Positions 27,285 through 33,349 are shown, counted from the stretch's first letter. The stretch: DNA of 64,000 nucleotides from Norana najaformis (GCA_964023275.1 OZ029921.1:13707806-13771805); one strand, 5' to 3'. The notes: generated by a model from the sequence alone, not told the origin. Program-made: numbers and translations.

Positions 27285-30200
27285 CAACAACAATAATAGT
27301 AGTAGTAATAATAATAATAATAATAATAATCACGAAACCGGGTAGTCTCAGCCAAAAGGCTAAAATACGCCACTATAGCCCAAACCCACTCTTTTGTGGC
27401 GGTCGCACTGGAGACCAGCTACCTGCTCCAAAGACTCTCAGTGGCTGTCCTGCATGAGAACGCCATCTGCTTCTCCGGAACTCTACTATGAACATCTAGG
27501 ATAACAATAATACCAATAATAATAATAATATACATTGGGCTAATTTTGAGCAGTTTTGTGGAAGCGGGATTTCTGGAACAACCTGGCAACATTGCATTTC
27601 CGTTTCCTTTTTGTTTCGATTGCCGGCTGGGTGAGACGTATCACGCATATTCGCATTTTCACGCTATCGTTTTTCATAATTTAGTATTACGGTACTTAGA
27701 AATTTGATAATATCTGCACAGACCTAATATTAGAAATGGCGGATAACAAGCGTCAACGTTCGTATTCTGTGCAAGAAAAACTGACTGCTGTAGACAGTGT
27801 ACGTAGCGGAGAAACTCAGGCCAAAGTTTCTAAAGATCTTGGTGTTAATGAGTCTACGCTTCGAGGTTGGCTGAAGAGCGAAGCCAAACTACGTAATTTT
27901 GTTAAAGAGATCGAATCTAGCAAACACCGCTAAGTGGCCCAATTCTCCAAGCACAAGCTATGAAATTTGGAAATCTAGCTGGGGACAAGACATTTCAAGC
28001 CAGCCAAGGGTTCATAAGTCGCTTTAAAAGGCGTCATGCCATATCACAAGTAACAATTTCTGGCGAAAGTCGATCTGCTGATGAAACGGCTGCAAACGAA
28101 TTTCCCGCCAAATTAAAAGCCATTTTAGAAACTGAAAACTACCACGAAGAACAAATTTATAACTGTGACGAAACAGGTTTATTCACAAAACTACTGCCAG
28201 ATAAAACGTTGGCATTCAATTACTAAAGTCAGAGAACAGCTGGGTTTAAAAAATTAAAAGATCGAGTGACTCTTCTTCTTTGTACAAACAAGATGGGCAG
28301 CCATAAACTTTCACCTCTTCTTGTTGGTCAGTTTAATAGTCCTCGCTGTTTCAGTCACTTAAACAGAGCCAAACTGCCTGTCATTTATGCGCACAGCAAA
28401 AACGCGTGGATGACTAGAGACGTTTTTGCTGACTGGTTTCATAATCATTTCGTCACAGCCGTTCGTAAACATCTGCGAGCAAAGAAACTCGAAGCGAAAG
28501 CTCTTTTGTTGCTCGATAACTGCCCTGCTCATCTCATCCGCCCGCAGATTCATTTGTGTCAAGGGATGGCAAAATTCGAGTCCTGTATCTACCCATGAAT
28601 ACCACTTCAAAAATTCAGCTGCTGGATCAAGGTATAATTCAGAATTTTAAACAAAACTATAGGCGTTTTTTTTTCATAATTTACACTCCACTTACATCCC
28701 TAGCCAACTCAGCCATAATGAGTACAATTACCATACACTGCCAATGGAGAGAGAGGAATGGCCAATCACCATCAGGGGTCCTATCTGTCGTCGGATAAAA
28801 GACGACAAGATTCGATAACAATCCCAAAACCACTTTTCCATTGGTTCAATATGATTTTTTTTAAATTCATAGAAAATTCCTGGATCCGTTCCAGAAAATG
28901 GGAATAGACGCAGAAAAGTCCAAAACCCAACCTGTATTCCTTTCTCAATTCTGCCAAAACACAAAAACTGAATCTGGGCTAGCATTTTATAATTACATAT
29001 TTCAAATTAATGGCACATTTATCACTATCAACATAATCTCATATTATCTGCATATACTGTAACATTTTTAATTATTTCATAATATTAATACGATTATGGC
29101 GAAGAATTACATATCAGTATAACAACTTACACTGACAGCGTGTTTTAATTGTGCTACAAAATTTAACATTTCCTTAGGTGAACATCCTGAGAGACATCTG
29201 CATATGACCACCTCCTGAATTTGTGTAAACATATGGCGTGAAACCGATTTCTATAGAAACTTTGAAAGTTCAAAGAAAATTTCCGGATAGGTTACGGAAG
29301 ATGGGAATAGACGCGTCCGACTACTTATGTTCATTGCAATCATCAGGTAAAATTTGGTAAGGTTCAGTAACAGTCCCCAAAACCTGACCGTGCCCGTAAG
29401 GTCTTCTCTAACAAATCAACTGTAGCTAATTATTGGAATTGAGCTATAAATAGAAGATGCACCTGGAATTAACGACTGGTGATGCAGGAGACGCGTCTAC
29501 ATACGTCCAGACAATCTCCAATGTGAAATACAGCAGACAGAGTTCGATAACGTCCAACGAAACGGCACAATTCAAACATTAAGACACAGAATACTGAGCA
29601 CTAGCATTAAATAATAAAGTTGGATATTCTTACAGATCAGAATTCCAGCAAAACAAAACCTCCATATTTGATGCCGCAAAACATTATTGATGCTTCTACC
29701 TTATTCTTTAAGGATGCGCCACTTTGTACGAAGCAAAGCGCCATCTTTCAATTTGCCGATTTGCTTATATTGTATCGTAATCTCTTCATTTCTTCAGTGC
29801 TAGGGACAGTAATAACCGTGACAACCAGATGACATCTTGTGGTCATCTTTTTCACTCGAATAAGAGAGGCAGATATGGTCAGGTTCAATACAAAATGTTA
29901 TCACTTCCCTACAACACACTTCAATCCTCGCAACATTCCTTCTTTCATCAGTTATTATCAATCCAACCAGCTCAGCACGTTCATCTTTCCCCCTAAATGT
30001 AAGTCTAAATGTACATGTTTTCTATAGCAATCGCATGGCCTCGATCCTGCTAATTTTTCAGTGAATTTATCGGGTGAGATCCTGCACCTCCTCTACACCA
30101 TTTAAGGTTCCCGTGTGCGGACCGTTCTAGCCCGAAATTCACTCTCTGAAATAGAGCCACGATCAGTATTCGAACCGGCATCCTCACGCCCCTCAGCGCC

Positions 30201-30412
30201 TTGACTAGTTAGCTATTCTTCTTCTGGTTCTCTGGCCTCAGACAGGTTTAAACGTCCGATGACGCCGCTCCTCTCGGTGCTGAGCTTCTTCCTTCAGCAA
30301 GGAAGGGAAGGAAAGCGAGGCAGTAAGCGTCTCCAAAAGTCTCTGCTGTTCAACTGCCCACCACGCCACCTTCACGGTAGTGAAGGATCTTACCCGATAG
30401 GGTCGAGGCCAT
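663..30412 (-). CDS. GSE1: GSE1-like gene, span of traced coding exons (3' end beyond left edge)
   Basis: Homologue of genetic suppressor element 1, a nuclear scaffold known in vertebrates as a subunit of LSD1/CoREST-HDAC co-repressor complexes. Eleven coding exons join in matching phase: 30394-30412, 24134-24252, 13754-13905, 11639-11926, 9516-9734, 7577-7881, 6671-6870, 4996-5932, 4165-4383, 1574(or 1604)-1936 and 663-971. They give about 1,043 codons. From memory of human GSE1, motifs recur in the same order: PFGxxPSS, FHPYR (human FRPYH), an LRYP block (human VRYP), an Arg/Glu/Lys-rich stretch, SKLD, FLGIFGL (human FLQLFGL), RRRRQM and WPGHEAIIESY (human WQGIEAVFEAY). The C-terminal coiled coil expected next is outside the window. 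Introns range from 234 bases to 10.2 kb. Gene identity is strong. The exact ends of exon 10 and the start exon are inferred. Confidence 0.86.
1574..1936 (-). CDS. GSE1: GSE1-like exon 10 (3' border uncertain)
   Basis: Codes for about residues 820-940. A CCTAG acceptor supplies two bases that turn the leftover T of exon 9 into Cys, then ESQQLSSHFEHLPVP, a His/Arg-rich part, KQQQLMMMETEFLTHL and a Ser-rich end. Two donors keep phase with exon 11: TAG before GTCGGT (exon end 1574) and CA before GTAGAT (exon end 1604). A third, phase-0 pair (CGG before GTGCTA, joined to a later acceptor at CTTCAG in exon 11) is also possible. No motif is recognised. Confidence 0.68.
2170..3293 (+). mobile_element. 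5'-truncated LINE, C-terminal half of reverse transcriptase, open frame
   Basis: An uninterrupted frame 2175-3230 (about 350 codons) starts within the reverse transcriptase just before GLPQGSVLGPLLY. It continues through the catalytic SYADD box (YxDD type) and WLGTRQQLAKI, and ends with the thumb/C-terminal region typical of CR1/L2/Jockey-type non-LTR elements: SRLDYCSSLY, LHWLPMSQRI and AFSVAGPTLWNGLP. The tail is (AATA)n-like at 3266-3293, usual for such LINEs. The endonuclease and ORF1 are missing because of 5' truncation. It lies in a GSE1 intron in antisense. The intact frame suggests a fairly recent insertion. Clade is inferred from motifs only. Confidence 0.85.
4165..4383 (-). CDS. GSE1: GSE1-like exon 9 (basic cluster)
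   Basis: Codes for about residues 747-819. It continues straight from the FLGIFGL motif: ELEFKQHQRRRRQMCESSLSPIQL corresponds to the human stretch with KRRKRRRM then SPSPPTIQ. The basic cluster may act as a nuclear signal (inference). The rest is acidic and serine-rich, ending QTEQ plus one base. The acceptor is TTTTTAACAG, the donor CAAT before GTAAGA. A second GT further on (after TGTCAG) was set aside because its phase does not fit exon 10. Confidence 0.83.
4996..5932 (-). CDS. GSE1: GSE1-like exon 8, large exon with SKLD and FLGIFGL motifs
   Basis: Codes for about residues 435-746, starting DYAVAKERHQM after a TTTGTAG acceptor. The first two thirds is low-complexity with a His/Gln run. 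Near the end come SKLDVM, an acidic patch SDDEMDEEKW, and LKKIQFLGIFGLVT. Human GSE1 has SKLD, an acidic patch and EKLEFLQLFGLTT in the same order and spacing. That block anchors the whole gene assignment. The donor is AAAG before GTAAAC (phase 1). Confidence 0.9.
6543..6604 (+). mobile_element. tRNA-derived SINE head
   Basis: The sequence has a pol III A-box-like TGGCCGATTGG at 6547-6557 and a B-box-like GGTTTGATCC at 6589-6598, with tRNA-like spacing and a CCTACCC stretch after the B box that could pair as in a T arm. It is diverged and has no anticodon-loop assignment I trust, so a SINE head is more likely than a functional tRNA gene. The SINE body may run to about 6660, next to the donor of GSE1 exon 7. 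Confidence 0.45.
6671..6870 (-). CDS. GSE1: GSE1-like exon 7
   Basis: Codes for about residues 368-434: DAMFSKFSAGHNEYNF, then Ser/Gln-rich sequence with a five-Gln run, ending RNFELPQ. The acceptor TTGTTGCAG gives two bases that complete the Asp codon begun in exon 6, and the donor is CAG before GTGATG (phase 0). There is no confident match to a named motif. A tRNA-derived SINE head lies in the intron only about 65 bases beyond the donor. Confidence 0.78.
7577..7881 (-). CDS. GSE1: GSE1-like exon 6 (charged region)
   Basis: Codes for about residues 266-367, a highly charged stretch rich in Arg, Glu, Lys, Asp and His (EREKELKEYDPRKEQ, DRDEARRESRSDD). Human GSE1 has a long Arg/Glu-rich tract at this point, right after the RYP block, so position and composition agree even though alignment is not possible by eye. 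The acceptor is TGTGCAG; the donor is AAG before GTTCGT, a weak site, leaving one base (phase 1) that matches the next exon. Confidence 0.8.
8180..8560 (+). mobile_element. Decayed LINE reverse-transcriptase fragment
   Basis: Translations in alternating frames give LRPISILSNFSKFFEKIMYKRL, then DLSQAFDTANHDILL, which are the N-terminal RT motifs (RPIS and the catalytic FDxxxHDIL region) of non-LTR retrotransposons. Frameshifts and stops break it, for example between about 8315 and 8390. Old, 5'- and 3'-truncated, and in antisense to the GSE1-like gene. Confidence 0.7.
9516..9734 (-). CDS. GSE1: GSE1-like exon 5 (LRYP block)
   Basis: Codes for about residues 193-266. It holds TGLRYPGDYY followed by NLASLSLLSKYPEM, closely paralleling the human GSE1 segment SGVRYP...SSLAALHSERM, the most conserved part of the N-terminal half. 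The acceptor AAATCAG adds one base to an Arg codon, and the donor is GACAG before GTAAAA (phase 2). The ORF continues upstream into the intron only by chance. Confidence 0.87.
10018..10460 (-). mobile_element. LINE 3'-end fragment, copy 1 of a local family
   Basis: Read on the minus strand it gives the C-terminal pattern LWNSGPRLWYSLPI...FELETHLFQLAYP, then a 3' UTR sharing CTGCCTCTCTGTC-, CTGACCTTCTGG- and ACATTAGACACCAGTGCATT-like words with the copies at 14.4, 14.9 and 17.0 kb. It ends in an ATT-rich tail at 10018-10045. A roughly 70-base insertion-like segment sits between the coding end and the shared UTR. Confidence 0.7.
10465..11300 (+). other. Pyrimidine-rich, CpG-bearing island, possible LINE 5' part
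   Basis: A long C/T-rich stretch on the plus strand, unlike its AT-rich surroundings, with an open frame at 10525-10824 that matches no family I know. Its base bias resembles the plus-strand bias of the LINE at 2.2-3.3 kb, so it may be upstream sequence of a related element. This is a guess. It lies in the intron between GSE1 exons 4 and 5. Confidence 0.3.
11639..11926 (-). CDS. GSE1: GSE1-like exon 4 (FHPYR block)
   Basis: Codes for about residues 97-193. A serine run and a glycine run precede GGTFHPYRSDGM, comparable to the FRPYH segment of human GSE1, then an Ala/Tyr-rich stretch SIYKAYQNAYSSSSAAAAA and GNQPFR. The acceptor GGTCAG supplies one base to finish an Arg codon, and the donor is CAG before GTATAA (phase 2). 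The homopolymer runs are expected to be disordered and length-variable. Confidence 0.83.
12050..12660 (+). mobile_element. Decayed LINE C-terminal fragment
   Basis: Pieces of the LINE C-terminal pattern can be read: YHLRQLCTVWRI, AKVLVHAFITSCLDYCNSV, HDELHWLSI and VVGPSVWSSLPLGI. They are in the order seen in the element at 2.2-3.3 kb but with several frame changes and stops. It is related to, but clearly older than, that copy. Confidence 0.7.
13260..13425. repeat. AATTAG-rich low-complexity tract
   Basis: Dense irregular repetition of AATTAG/TTAATTA words. It resembles neither a clean microsatellite nor a coding sequence. Confidence 0.7.
13754..13905 (-). CDS. GSE1: GSE1-like exon 3
   Basis: Codes for about residues 47-97, starting TFSWLTQSGG and ending NTPSLP plus two bases. 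A TTCTTCAG acceptor (phase 0) matches the phase-0 end of exon 2, and the donor is AAG before GTAGAT. It has no motif I can match by eye to human GSE1. It is supported by its open frame, both splice sites and agreement of phase with its neighbours. Composition is Ser/Gly/Gln-rich like the rest of the protein. Confidence 0.72.
14420..14935 (+). mobile_element. LINE 3' end, copy 2 of the local family
   Basis: Encodes, with breaks, the end of a non-LTR element: EHITPVLKSLHWLPVQ, RSSDCLSLVIP, NAGPKFWNSLPISVRS and FRSQLKTYLFQIAYP. It is followed by a 3' UTR and a short (ATT)n tail at about 14921-14940. The 3' UTR matches the next copy and those at 10.0 and 17.0 kb. Confidence 0.8.
14937..15265 (+). 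mobile_element. LINE 3' end, copy 3, tandem to copy 2
   Basis: Starts at the ATT tail of copy 2 and repeats its last 320 bases (GGTCATCTGAATGCCATTCT onward, LNFGILFPH region, UTR), ending in AATAATAATAAT. It is truncated further at its 5' side than copy 2. Same orientation, head to tail. Confidence 0.78.
15266..16130 (+). repeat. Unnamed dispersed repeat, family R1, copy 1
   Basis: Shares a series of blocks with 42895-43155 and 43375-44190, including GACCACAAACGCTAAC, TTTTAAATGCTAC/TTA, GGTCTATAATCTACTT, AAAATGAGATTGTGTCAGG and TTTAGATTTCTTGGGG. It is diverged, with no open frame and no clear terminal repeats. Confidence 0.55.
17040..17390 (-). mobile_element. LINE 3' end, copy 4
   Basis: The reverse complement matches copy 3 almost word for word (GGTCATC-GAATGCC, GGACCGAAATTTTGGAATTC, GCCTTGTGCATTAGACACCAG) and ends in an ATT-rich tail at 17040-17060. 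It abuts the coding-like segment at 17406-17654 on the same strand. Confidence 0.8.
17406..17654 (-). pseudogene. Coding-like fragment, YVGKILE...FQWPRKK motif, probably from a mobile element
   Basis: An open frame of about 80 codons ends ...VAAVYDQVYYVGKILEQD...VNFMRATGIKGPFQWPRKK. From memory, a C-terminal pattern of the form VAVxYDxxWYVGxV...VxFMxxxGxxxxFxWPxxxD recurs in transposon-associated proteins of many invertebrates. It is followed by GTAATT, a possible donor, or simply the point where it was cut. Its phase does not fit any GSE1 junction, so it is not a GSE1 exon. The LINE fragment at 17040-17390 lies directly beyond it. Parent element not identified. Confidence 0.45.
17820..18080 (+). 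repeat. Unnamed dispersed repeat R1, 3' part
   Basis: The end of this stretch (GGGTGTAGAGTTTGTAACATC, ATAACCCACATGG, AAAATATGGTAC) matches 44100-44185 (GGGTGTGGGGTTAGTAAAATC, ATAACCCGTGG, AAAATACGGTAC). It looks like the right end of the family also present at 15.3 and 43.4 kb. Confidence 0.45.
18460..18575. repeat. (TAA)n / (AAT)n microsatellite, interrupted
   Basis: About 110 bases of TAA/AAT units with single-base interruptions. Confidence 0.9.
18800..19240 (+). repeat. Pair of 80-base direct repeats 355 bases apart
   Basis: 18811-18890 and about 19162-19241 share a segment starting TTTCA(T/C)CTAAATGGCAATG and running through TTCCTTGACCTCTGCCATTACAA to CAGGCTCAACTC, with a handful of differences. 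The 19.24-19.75 kb stretch that follows is GC-richer than its surroundings but shows no convincing protein. Confidence 0.7.
20940..21210 (+). repeat. Unnamed repeat family R2, copy 1
   Basis: Contains GATGCTGGGTTTCGGAAG, TTCACCTAATTTGAAACTG, GGGCTTAAAGCCAGCTACAG and CCAGCAACTATTGTCGCTCAT, all of which recur at 60.26-60.44 and 60.52-60.72 kb. There is no coding content. A promoter-like tRNA head upstream (about 20930) is possible but not convincing. Confidence 0.6.
21495..21640 (+). repeat. Degenerate GGACTCGGA tandem motif
   Basis: Several imperfect units of GGACTCGGA/GACTTGG within about 145 bases. A similar patch lies at 23270-23400. The two could mark sub-terminal repeats of one old element covering 21.5-23.4 kb, but no terminal repeats were found. 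Confidence 0.4.
21925..22345 (+). repeat. TATATAGCGCC-type repeat, diverged copy
   Basis: Begins CTTATATGGCACCTTTCAAG, a variant of the TTATATAGCGCCTCTTCAAG motif seen at 3328, 3904 and 56098. Further on it contains AGATTGTTCCAGAAGTG, also a recurrent word (compare 56239-56251). It is non-coding. Confidence 0.45.
22409..22690 (-). mobile_element. Decayed LINE RT fragment
   Basis: The minus-strand frame reads KKVFIWLGTRQALAKTDSETV, then VRDLCVLLSKELPVAEHVSS. The same WLGTRQQLAK word occurs in the LINE at 2.2-3.3 kb and is typical of the post-catalytic region of these non-LTR reverse transcriptases (NKTxFIWLGTRQ...VRDLGVLLD). It is truncated at both ends. Confidence 0.72.
23265..23400 (+). repeat. 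Tandem duplicate GAGGACTTGATTTGGCATTA plus GGACTCGGA motifs
   Basis: Two 26-base units back to back at about 23270-23320 (AAAGAGGACTTGATTTGGCA), then GGACTCAGGC, AGGACTCGGACTTGG and AACTCGGAT, echoing the patch at 21.5 kb. Confidence 0.6.
24134..24252 (-). CDS. GSE1: GSE1-like exon 2 (PFG-PSS block)
   Basis: Codes for about residues 7-46, including IPSPFGIAPSS, which resembles the human GSE1 segment PYPFGLSPSS. The exon starts after a CTGAG acceptor with two bases completing a codon, and ends CCT before a perfect GTAAGT donor (phase 0). An in-frame stop just upstream in the intron confirms that the reading frame begins at the splice site. It is separated from exon 3 by the gene's largest intron, about 10.2 kb. 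Confidence 0.8.
24864..24910 (+). other. Possible terminal sequence of a pogo-like element
   Basis: CAGACCCTCACTATAAAATG followed by ACTTAACACG resembles the ends of the elements at 27015 and 41825 (CA-starting, CCCTCGCTATAAC). There is no partner end nearby. Single weak match. Confidence 0.25.
26192..26270 (+). mobile_element. piggyBac-like terminal sequence (one end)
   Basis: TTAACCCTTTGCCTGCCACA at 26192-26211 has the TTAA target site followed by CCCTTTGC, the usual start of piggyBac-type terminal repeats, followed by an internal near-palindrome around CGCAAATTTGCG. I could not find the opposite end within a few hundred bases. Confidence 0.4.
27015..28690 (+). mobile_element. Tigger/pogo-like DNA transposon, 3'-truncated, broken
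   Basis: A TA dinucleotide precedes CAGGACAAACCCGGTAACAC at 27015, a plausible terminal repeat followed by a CGCG-rich end region typical of Tigger-like elements. An (AAT)n tract lies at 27250-27335 in the leader. The transposase reads MADNKRQRSYSVQEKLTAVD (psq-type helix-turn-helix, 27736), QGFISRFKRRH, YNCDETGLF (first catalytic Asp, about 28165), LLLDNCPAHL (second Asp, about 28513) and, in another frame, LDQGIIQNFKQNY (third Asp region, about 28625). At least three lesions break the gene: a stop and frame change near 27931, a stop at 28224 and a frameshift near 28550. No 3' terminal repeat was found. It lies inside GSE1 intron 1, antisense to the host gene. Confidence 0.85.
27245..27335. 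repeat. (AAT)n/(AAC)n/(AGT)n microsatellite
   Basis: About 85 bases of trinucleotide repeats with changes of unit within the tract. Confidence 0.95.
30394..30412 (-). CDS. GSE1: GSE1-like exon 1, short coding start
   Basis: An ATG (30412-30410) opens six codons, MASTLS, plus one base, followed at once by a consensus donor GTAAGAT. The leftover G joins TT at the start of the exon ending at 24252 to make Val, so the phase fits. The ATG is followed by G and lies in a CpG-rich patch typical of promoters, and nothing else between 24.3 and 37 kb on this strand looks like a better start. A 5' UTR would extend to the right of 30412. The short length makes this an inference from phase, donor and context rather than homology. 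Confidence 0.5.
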
Positions 30413-30726
30413 ACCGTCGCTATAGAAAAACGTGTACAATTTACAGTTTATTTTGCTGCCAGGGTTAAAAGGTTTGAACCACAGTGTTGTTTGAACGTTG
30501 AAAGCAGTTACAAGGAAATTGGGTCATATCTGAAATAATTTGGGTCGGTCATGAAAGCGCTAGATGGCGCCTAAGTAAAATTAATAAGGCAAGTGACTTT
30601 ATAAACCTAGTTGATAATTTGTTTAAAGTACTGTCGCATTCGTATTTAATAATGTGATTTCAATTTTATTTTTGTTGCACAAACTTTGGAGTTTTCAAGT
30701 TCTGTCTGATTCTCTTGGCGTGGAGG

Positions 30727-31002
30727 ATGGCACGATTGTGGAGGATAAATAGTGAATGGGCTGAGGATTTTTGCGTTTCTTCTAATCGAATCAAATCTAA
30801 TCTAAAGACTTCTAAGCGCCGTTATCATAATGCCAAAGGCATCAGTCGATGGTCGCTTCAAGCCAAGAACGCACTAAAAATCAAACGGTTGGAGAAACCG
30901 GGTCGAATTCAAATACGTCAGAGACACCAGAAGTCGGACTATTGTGGTTTCTTGTGGAGTGGATGCGTTAGACACATAATTACGATGATTTATAAGGGTA
31001 AT
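30727..31002 (+). CDS. Possible first exon of the plus-strand gene
   Basis: An ATG in a good initiation context (AGGATGG) opens 92 codons, MARLWRINSEW...TMIYKGN, ending at a consensus donor GTAAGC in phase 0, which fits the phase-0 acceptor CCAG before AAACTC at 37219. The peptide is Lys/Arg-rich and matches nothing I know. It could equally be 5' UTR or a chance frame. It is favoured only by its place in the CpG patch opposite the GSE1 start. Confidence 0.25.
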
Positions 31003-31011
31003 GTAAGCTAG

Positions 31012-32225
31012 TTTTCAAGTTTGGCACTCAAATTCAGCATCGTATAAGCCTATCCTAGCAATGTTGCAAATTAAGAAGTCAGAGTTAACAATAAATAATA
31101 ATGATAATGTTAGTATGTAAACAAACATATTTCCAGAAGGTCTGCAAAGTTTCAGACCTTGATACCTAGTAGTTCCTGAGATAGGAGGCTTACAACACAC
31201 CTGGGGTTGCCCAATTTCCAGGCATTGTATTTCAGTAGTAATTCCAGGCATATTTATAGTATTGGGGACAGCTCTGTTTTGGCCATTGCTTTTCGGCGTT
31301 GCCTGCCACAGTCATGTTAGTTATAGGCGTGGCTTCTGTAAGTACCCGGTCATTGATTGAATTAAATAAACGTGGATTCTAATGTTTGCTGTTAAGTAAG
31401 TGTTCGGGTTAAAGTTAGGGTTAGTTTGGCTATGAATATTGAATAATGCTTAATTGATCTTTACAAATAATGTTTAGCTCCGGGAGATTCATCTAGTGGC
31501 AACTACAAGGAATCACAGTACGCAGAAGCCAGGCCGAAAGCCAGGCCAAAAATAGCCAAAGTAGAGTGGTCCTCAATGCTATAAGTATGCCATAATTCCA
31601 TGATTTACAAGTGTGAAACTTTTCAGGTTTATTGTCTAGTTTCAGGAAATGTAAAATACTTAACGCTTTCATAGATATCTTTAGATATGTAGGGTGTCAA
31701 ACATGCTGCTTTGTAAATATTCAGCAAACTGCAATAGCTAATTCTGCATGAAGTAGACCACTAACAGCAATTTTTCCCATATTACTACACTAGGTTGGGT
31801 CCTCAGAATTTTAATTTGTTCTTGTCTATAATAGTTTTTTGCTTCACAGGCTCAGTTCAAAGTCCTAAATCTGTAACTTTGGACATAATTTTATGTGGCT
31901 TTCCATGTGGGTTTTTCTTGAAAGATGCACCAGTATGTAGGGTAGTCACTTGACAACTAAGTTTATGAAGTACATTAGGCATTTAATATTTCCACATTGT
32001 GGTCACCAAAAGATAGATGTTATAAAGACATTCTGCTTTACTTTTTATCTTGACTAATACAAGTTTTCAGTGCAACATCAATGAAGACAATATGTTCAGC
32101 ATAATGTAATAGAATACAGTACAACTTTAATTTGATATTACATTTGATATTAACTTCCTTACAAAGTTCAAAAGTGCAAATTGAAGCCAGGCAACAGGAA
32201 ACATTATGAAATATAAACAGATTGG
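31012..32225. other. No gene seen
   Basis: AT-rich sequence without exons, known repeats or long open frames that I can support. Confidence 0.5.
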
Positions 32226-32790
32226 AAGAGTTTTCAGTTTAGAGCAAAAGATAGTCTCAGTAAGAGATTTGCAATCATGAGGAAGTAGAGAGTTCCTGAT
32301 GGGGGGGAACCAACAACTGTGAATGAACGCAGGCCAAAGACAAAGTGTTTACCAGGAACAATTCCAGAAGATGTTGATCGAAGAGGGGATTGGCCTTTAA
32401 CATAGCTACAGGGTATATCTAGGGATGATAGGTAGCATGGCAGATAATTTACACAATACACATGCTTTGTGTGTGAAGAGTGCCAGCTTGAAACAGATAC
32501 ACTGAGATATAGGAAGCCGTTGTAGGAAACCAAGAGCAGGTGTGATACCGTCTGCATAAGAGAGTACAAGGTGCATTCATGCAGTCTGGTGCATTGCTTT
32601 AGTTAGAGGAGGCAGTTGGCAGTCAGGGAGACCACAGAGTAAAGAGCTGTAGTAGTCGAGTCTTATAAGAATGAGGTTGGGTATCAATGTTTTTAGTGAT
32701 GCTGAATCTAGAGTAAAGTGAATCTGTCAGACCCTTCTAAGGTGAAACAAGCGCGTTCGACAAGTTGCAGCTCTTTGGGGAATAACTGAA
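32225..32790 (+). repeat. Old non-coding repeat with GTAGTCGAGTCT-type sequence
   Basis: GC-balanced, with words such as CCAGCTTGAAACAGATAC, GGCAGTCAGGGAGACCAC and AGAGCTGTAGTAGTCGAGTC. From memory these recall a repeat common in fishes and invertebrates that often goes with TATATAGCGCC-type sequences. There is no open frame. Confidence 0.35.
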
Positions 32791-32836
32791 GACATTACAT
32801 TAATAATAACAATAATAATAAAAGTAATAATAATAG

Positions 32837-33349
32837 CAAAGTGTCTAGGGGACCTCAAGGAGGCCCCGTAATTGCACGGACTAGGGACCCTCAAGTGCGC
32901 TAGATCTCGCAGACTCTCGCGTGATTATTATAAACAGTCAAAATGGCTGCGGACGTTGAAGTGAGTTTTCTGTTGGGATGAACTTTTTGTTTGAAATTAA
33001 AGAGTTACAAACTGCAAAGCAAACATACGAACAGCATCATTATGTTCGGTGACAAAATAATAGATCCAAACTGCCATTTTCCTGACCTCGACCAACTGTA
33101 AATGTTTCTGAATGTGGTTGCACAGGACGCGAAAAATCGACCGCAAAATGGGTTAGGTTTAGTGTTAGGGTTAAGATTTAGGGTTAGGTTTAGGGTTAGG
33201 GTTAGGTTCTGACCCATACGGCATTTATAAAGAATTAAGTTCATGTTCACATTCACGCTGACGCCCTAGTGTATCAGTTTAGGTGAACGCCTTGAGGTCC
33301 CCTAGTATTCCAGTTTAGGCGACCTCCTTCAGGTCCCTTAGCAATGTCC
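32837..33349 (+). mobile_element. Mutator-like non-autonomous element, copy A, with telomere-like repeats
   Basis: The element starts CAAAGTGTCTAGGGGACCTC and ends GGTCCCTTAGCAATGTCC, so the ends form an imperfect inverted repeat around CTAGGGGACCTCAAGGAGG. The sub-terminal word CTTGAGGTCCCCTAG near 33290 is a second inverted copy. It is flanked by 9-base target repeats matching at 8 of 9 (TAATAATAG/TAATAATAA), the size made by Mutator-like transposases. Inside are a start codon region ATGGCTGCGGACGTTGAAG and about 58 bases of degenerate TTAGGG units at 33150-33208. It is close in sequence to copy B at 57264-57728. Confidence 0.8.
33150..33208 (+). repeat. Interstitial telomere-like (TTAGGG)n inside the Mutator-like element
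   Basis: Units GGGTTAGG, TTTAGTGTTAGGG, TTAAGATTTAGGG, TTAGG, TTTAGGG, TTAGGG, TTAGG form a degenerate array on the plus strand. The homologous place in copy B holds only about 20 bases, so the array expands or shrinks between copies. Confidence 0.85.

Larger units (their letters stand above)
29200..31010. promoter_or_regulatory. CpG-rich patch, candidate divergent promoter
   Basis: CpG dinucleotides are common here (for example 30100-30430) while most of the window is CpG-poor, the signature of an unmethylated promoter in a methylated genome. The GSE1-like start codon (30412, minus) and a possible plus-strand first exon (ATG at 30727) lie 315 bases apart, head to head. Between them is AGATGGCGCC at about 30562, similar to a YY1-type site. 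No TATA box is assigned. Promoter function is inferred from composition and gene layout. Confidence 0.45.

Noticed and set aside
28359-28610. Minus-strand frame in the Tigger-like element
   Set aside because: Shadow of the transposase on the other strand.
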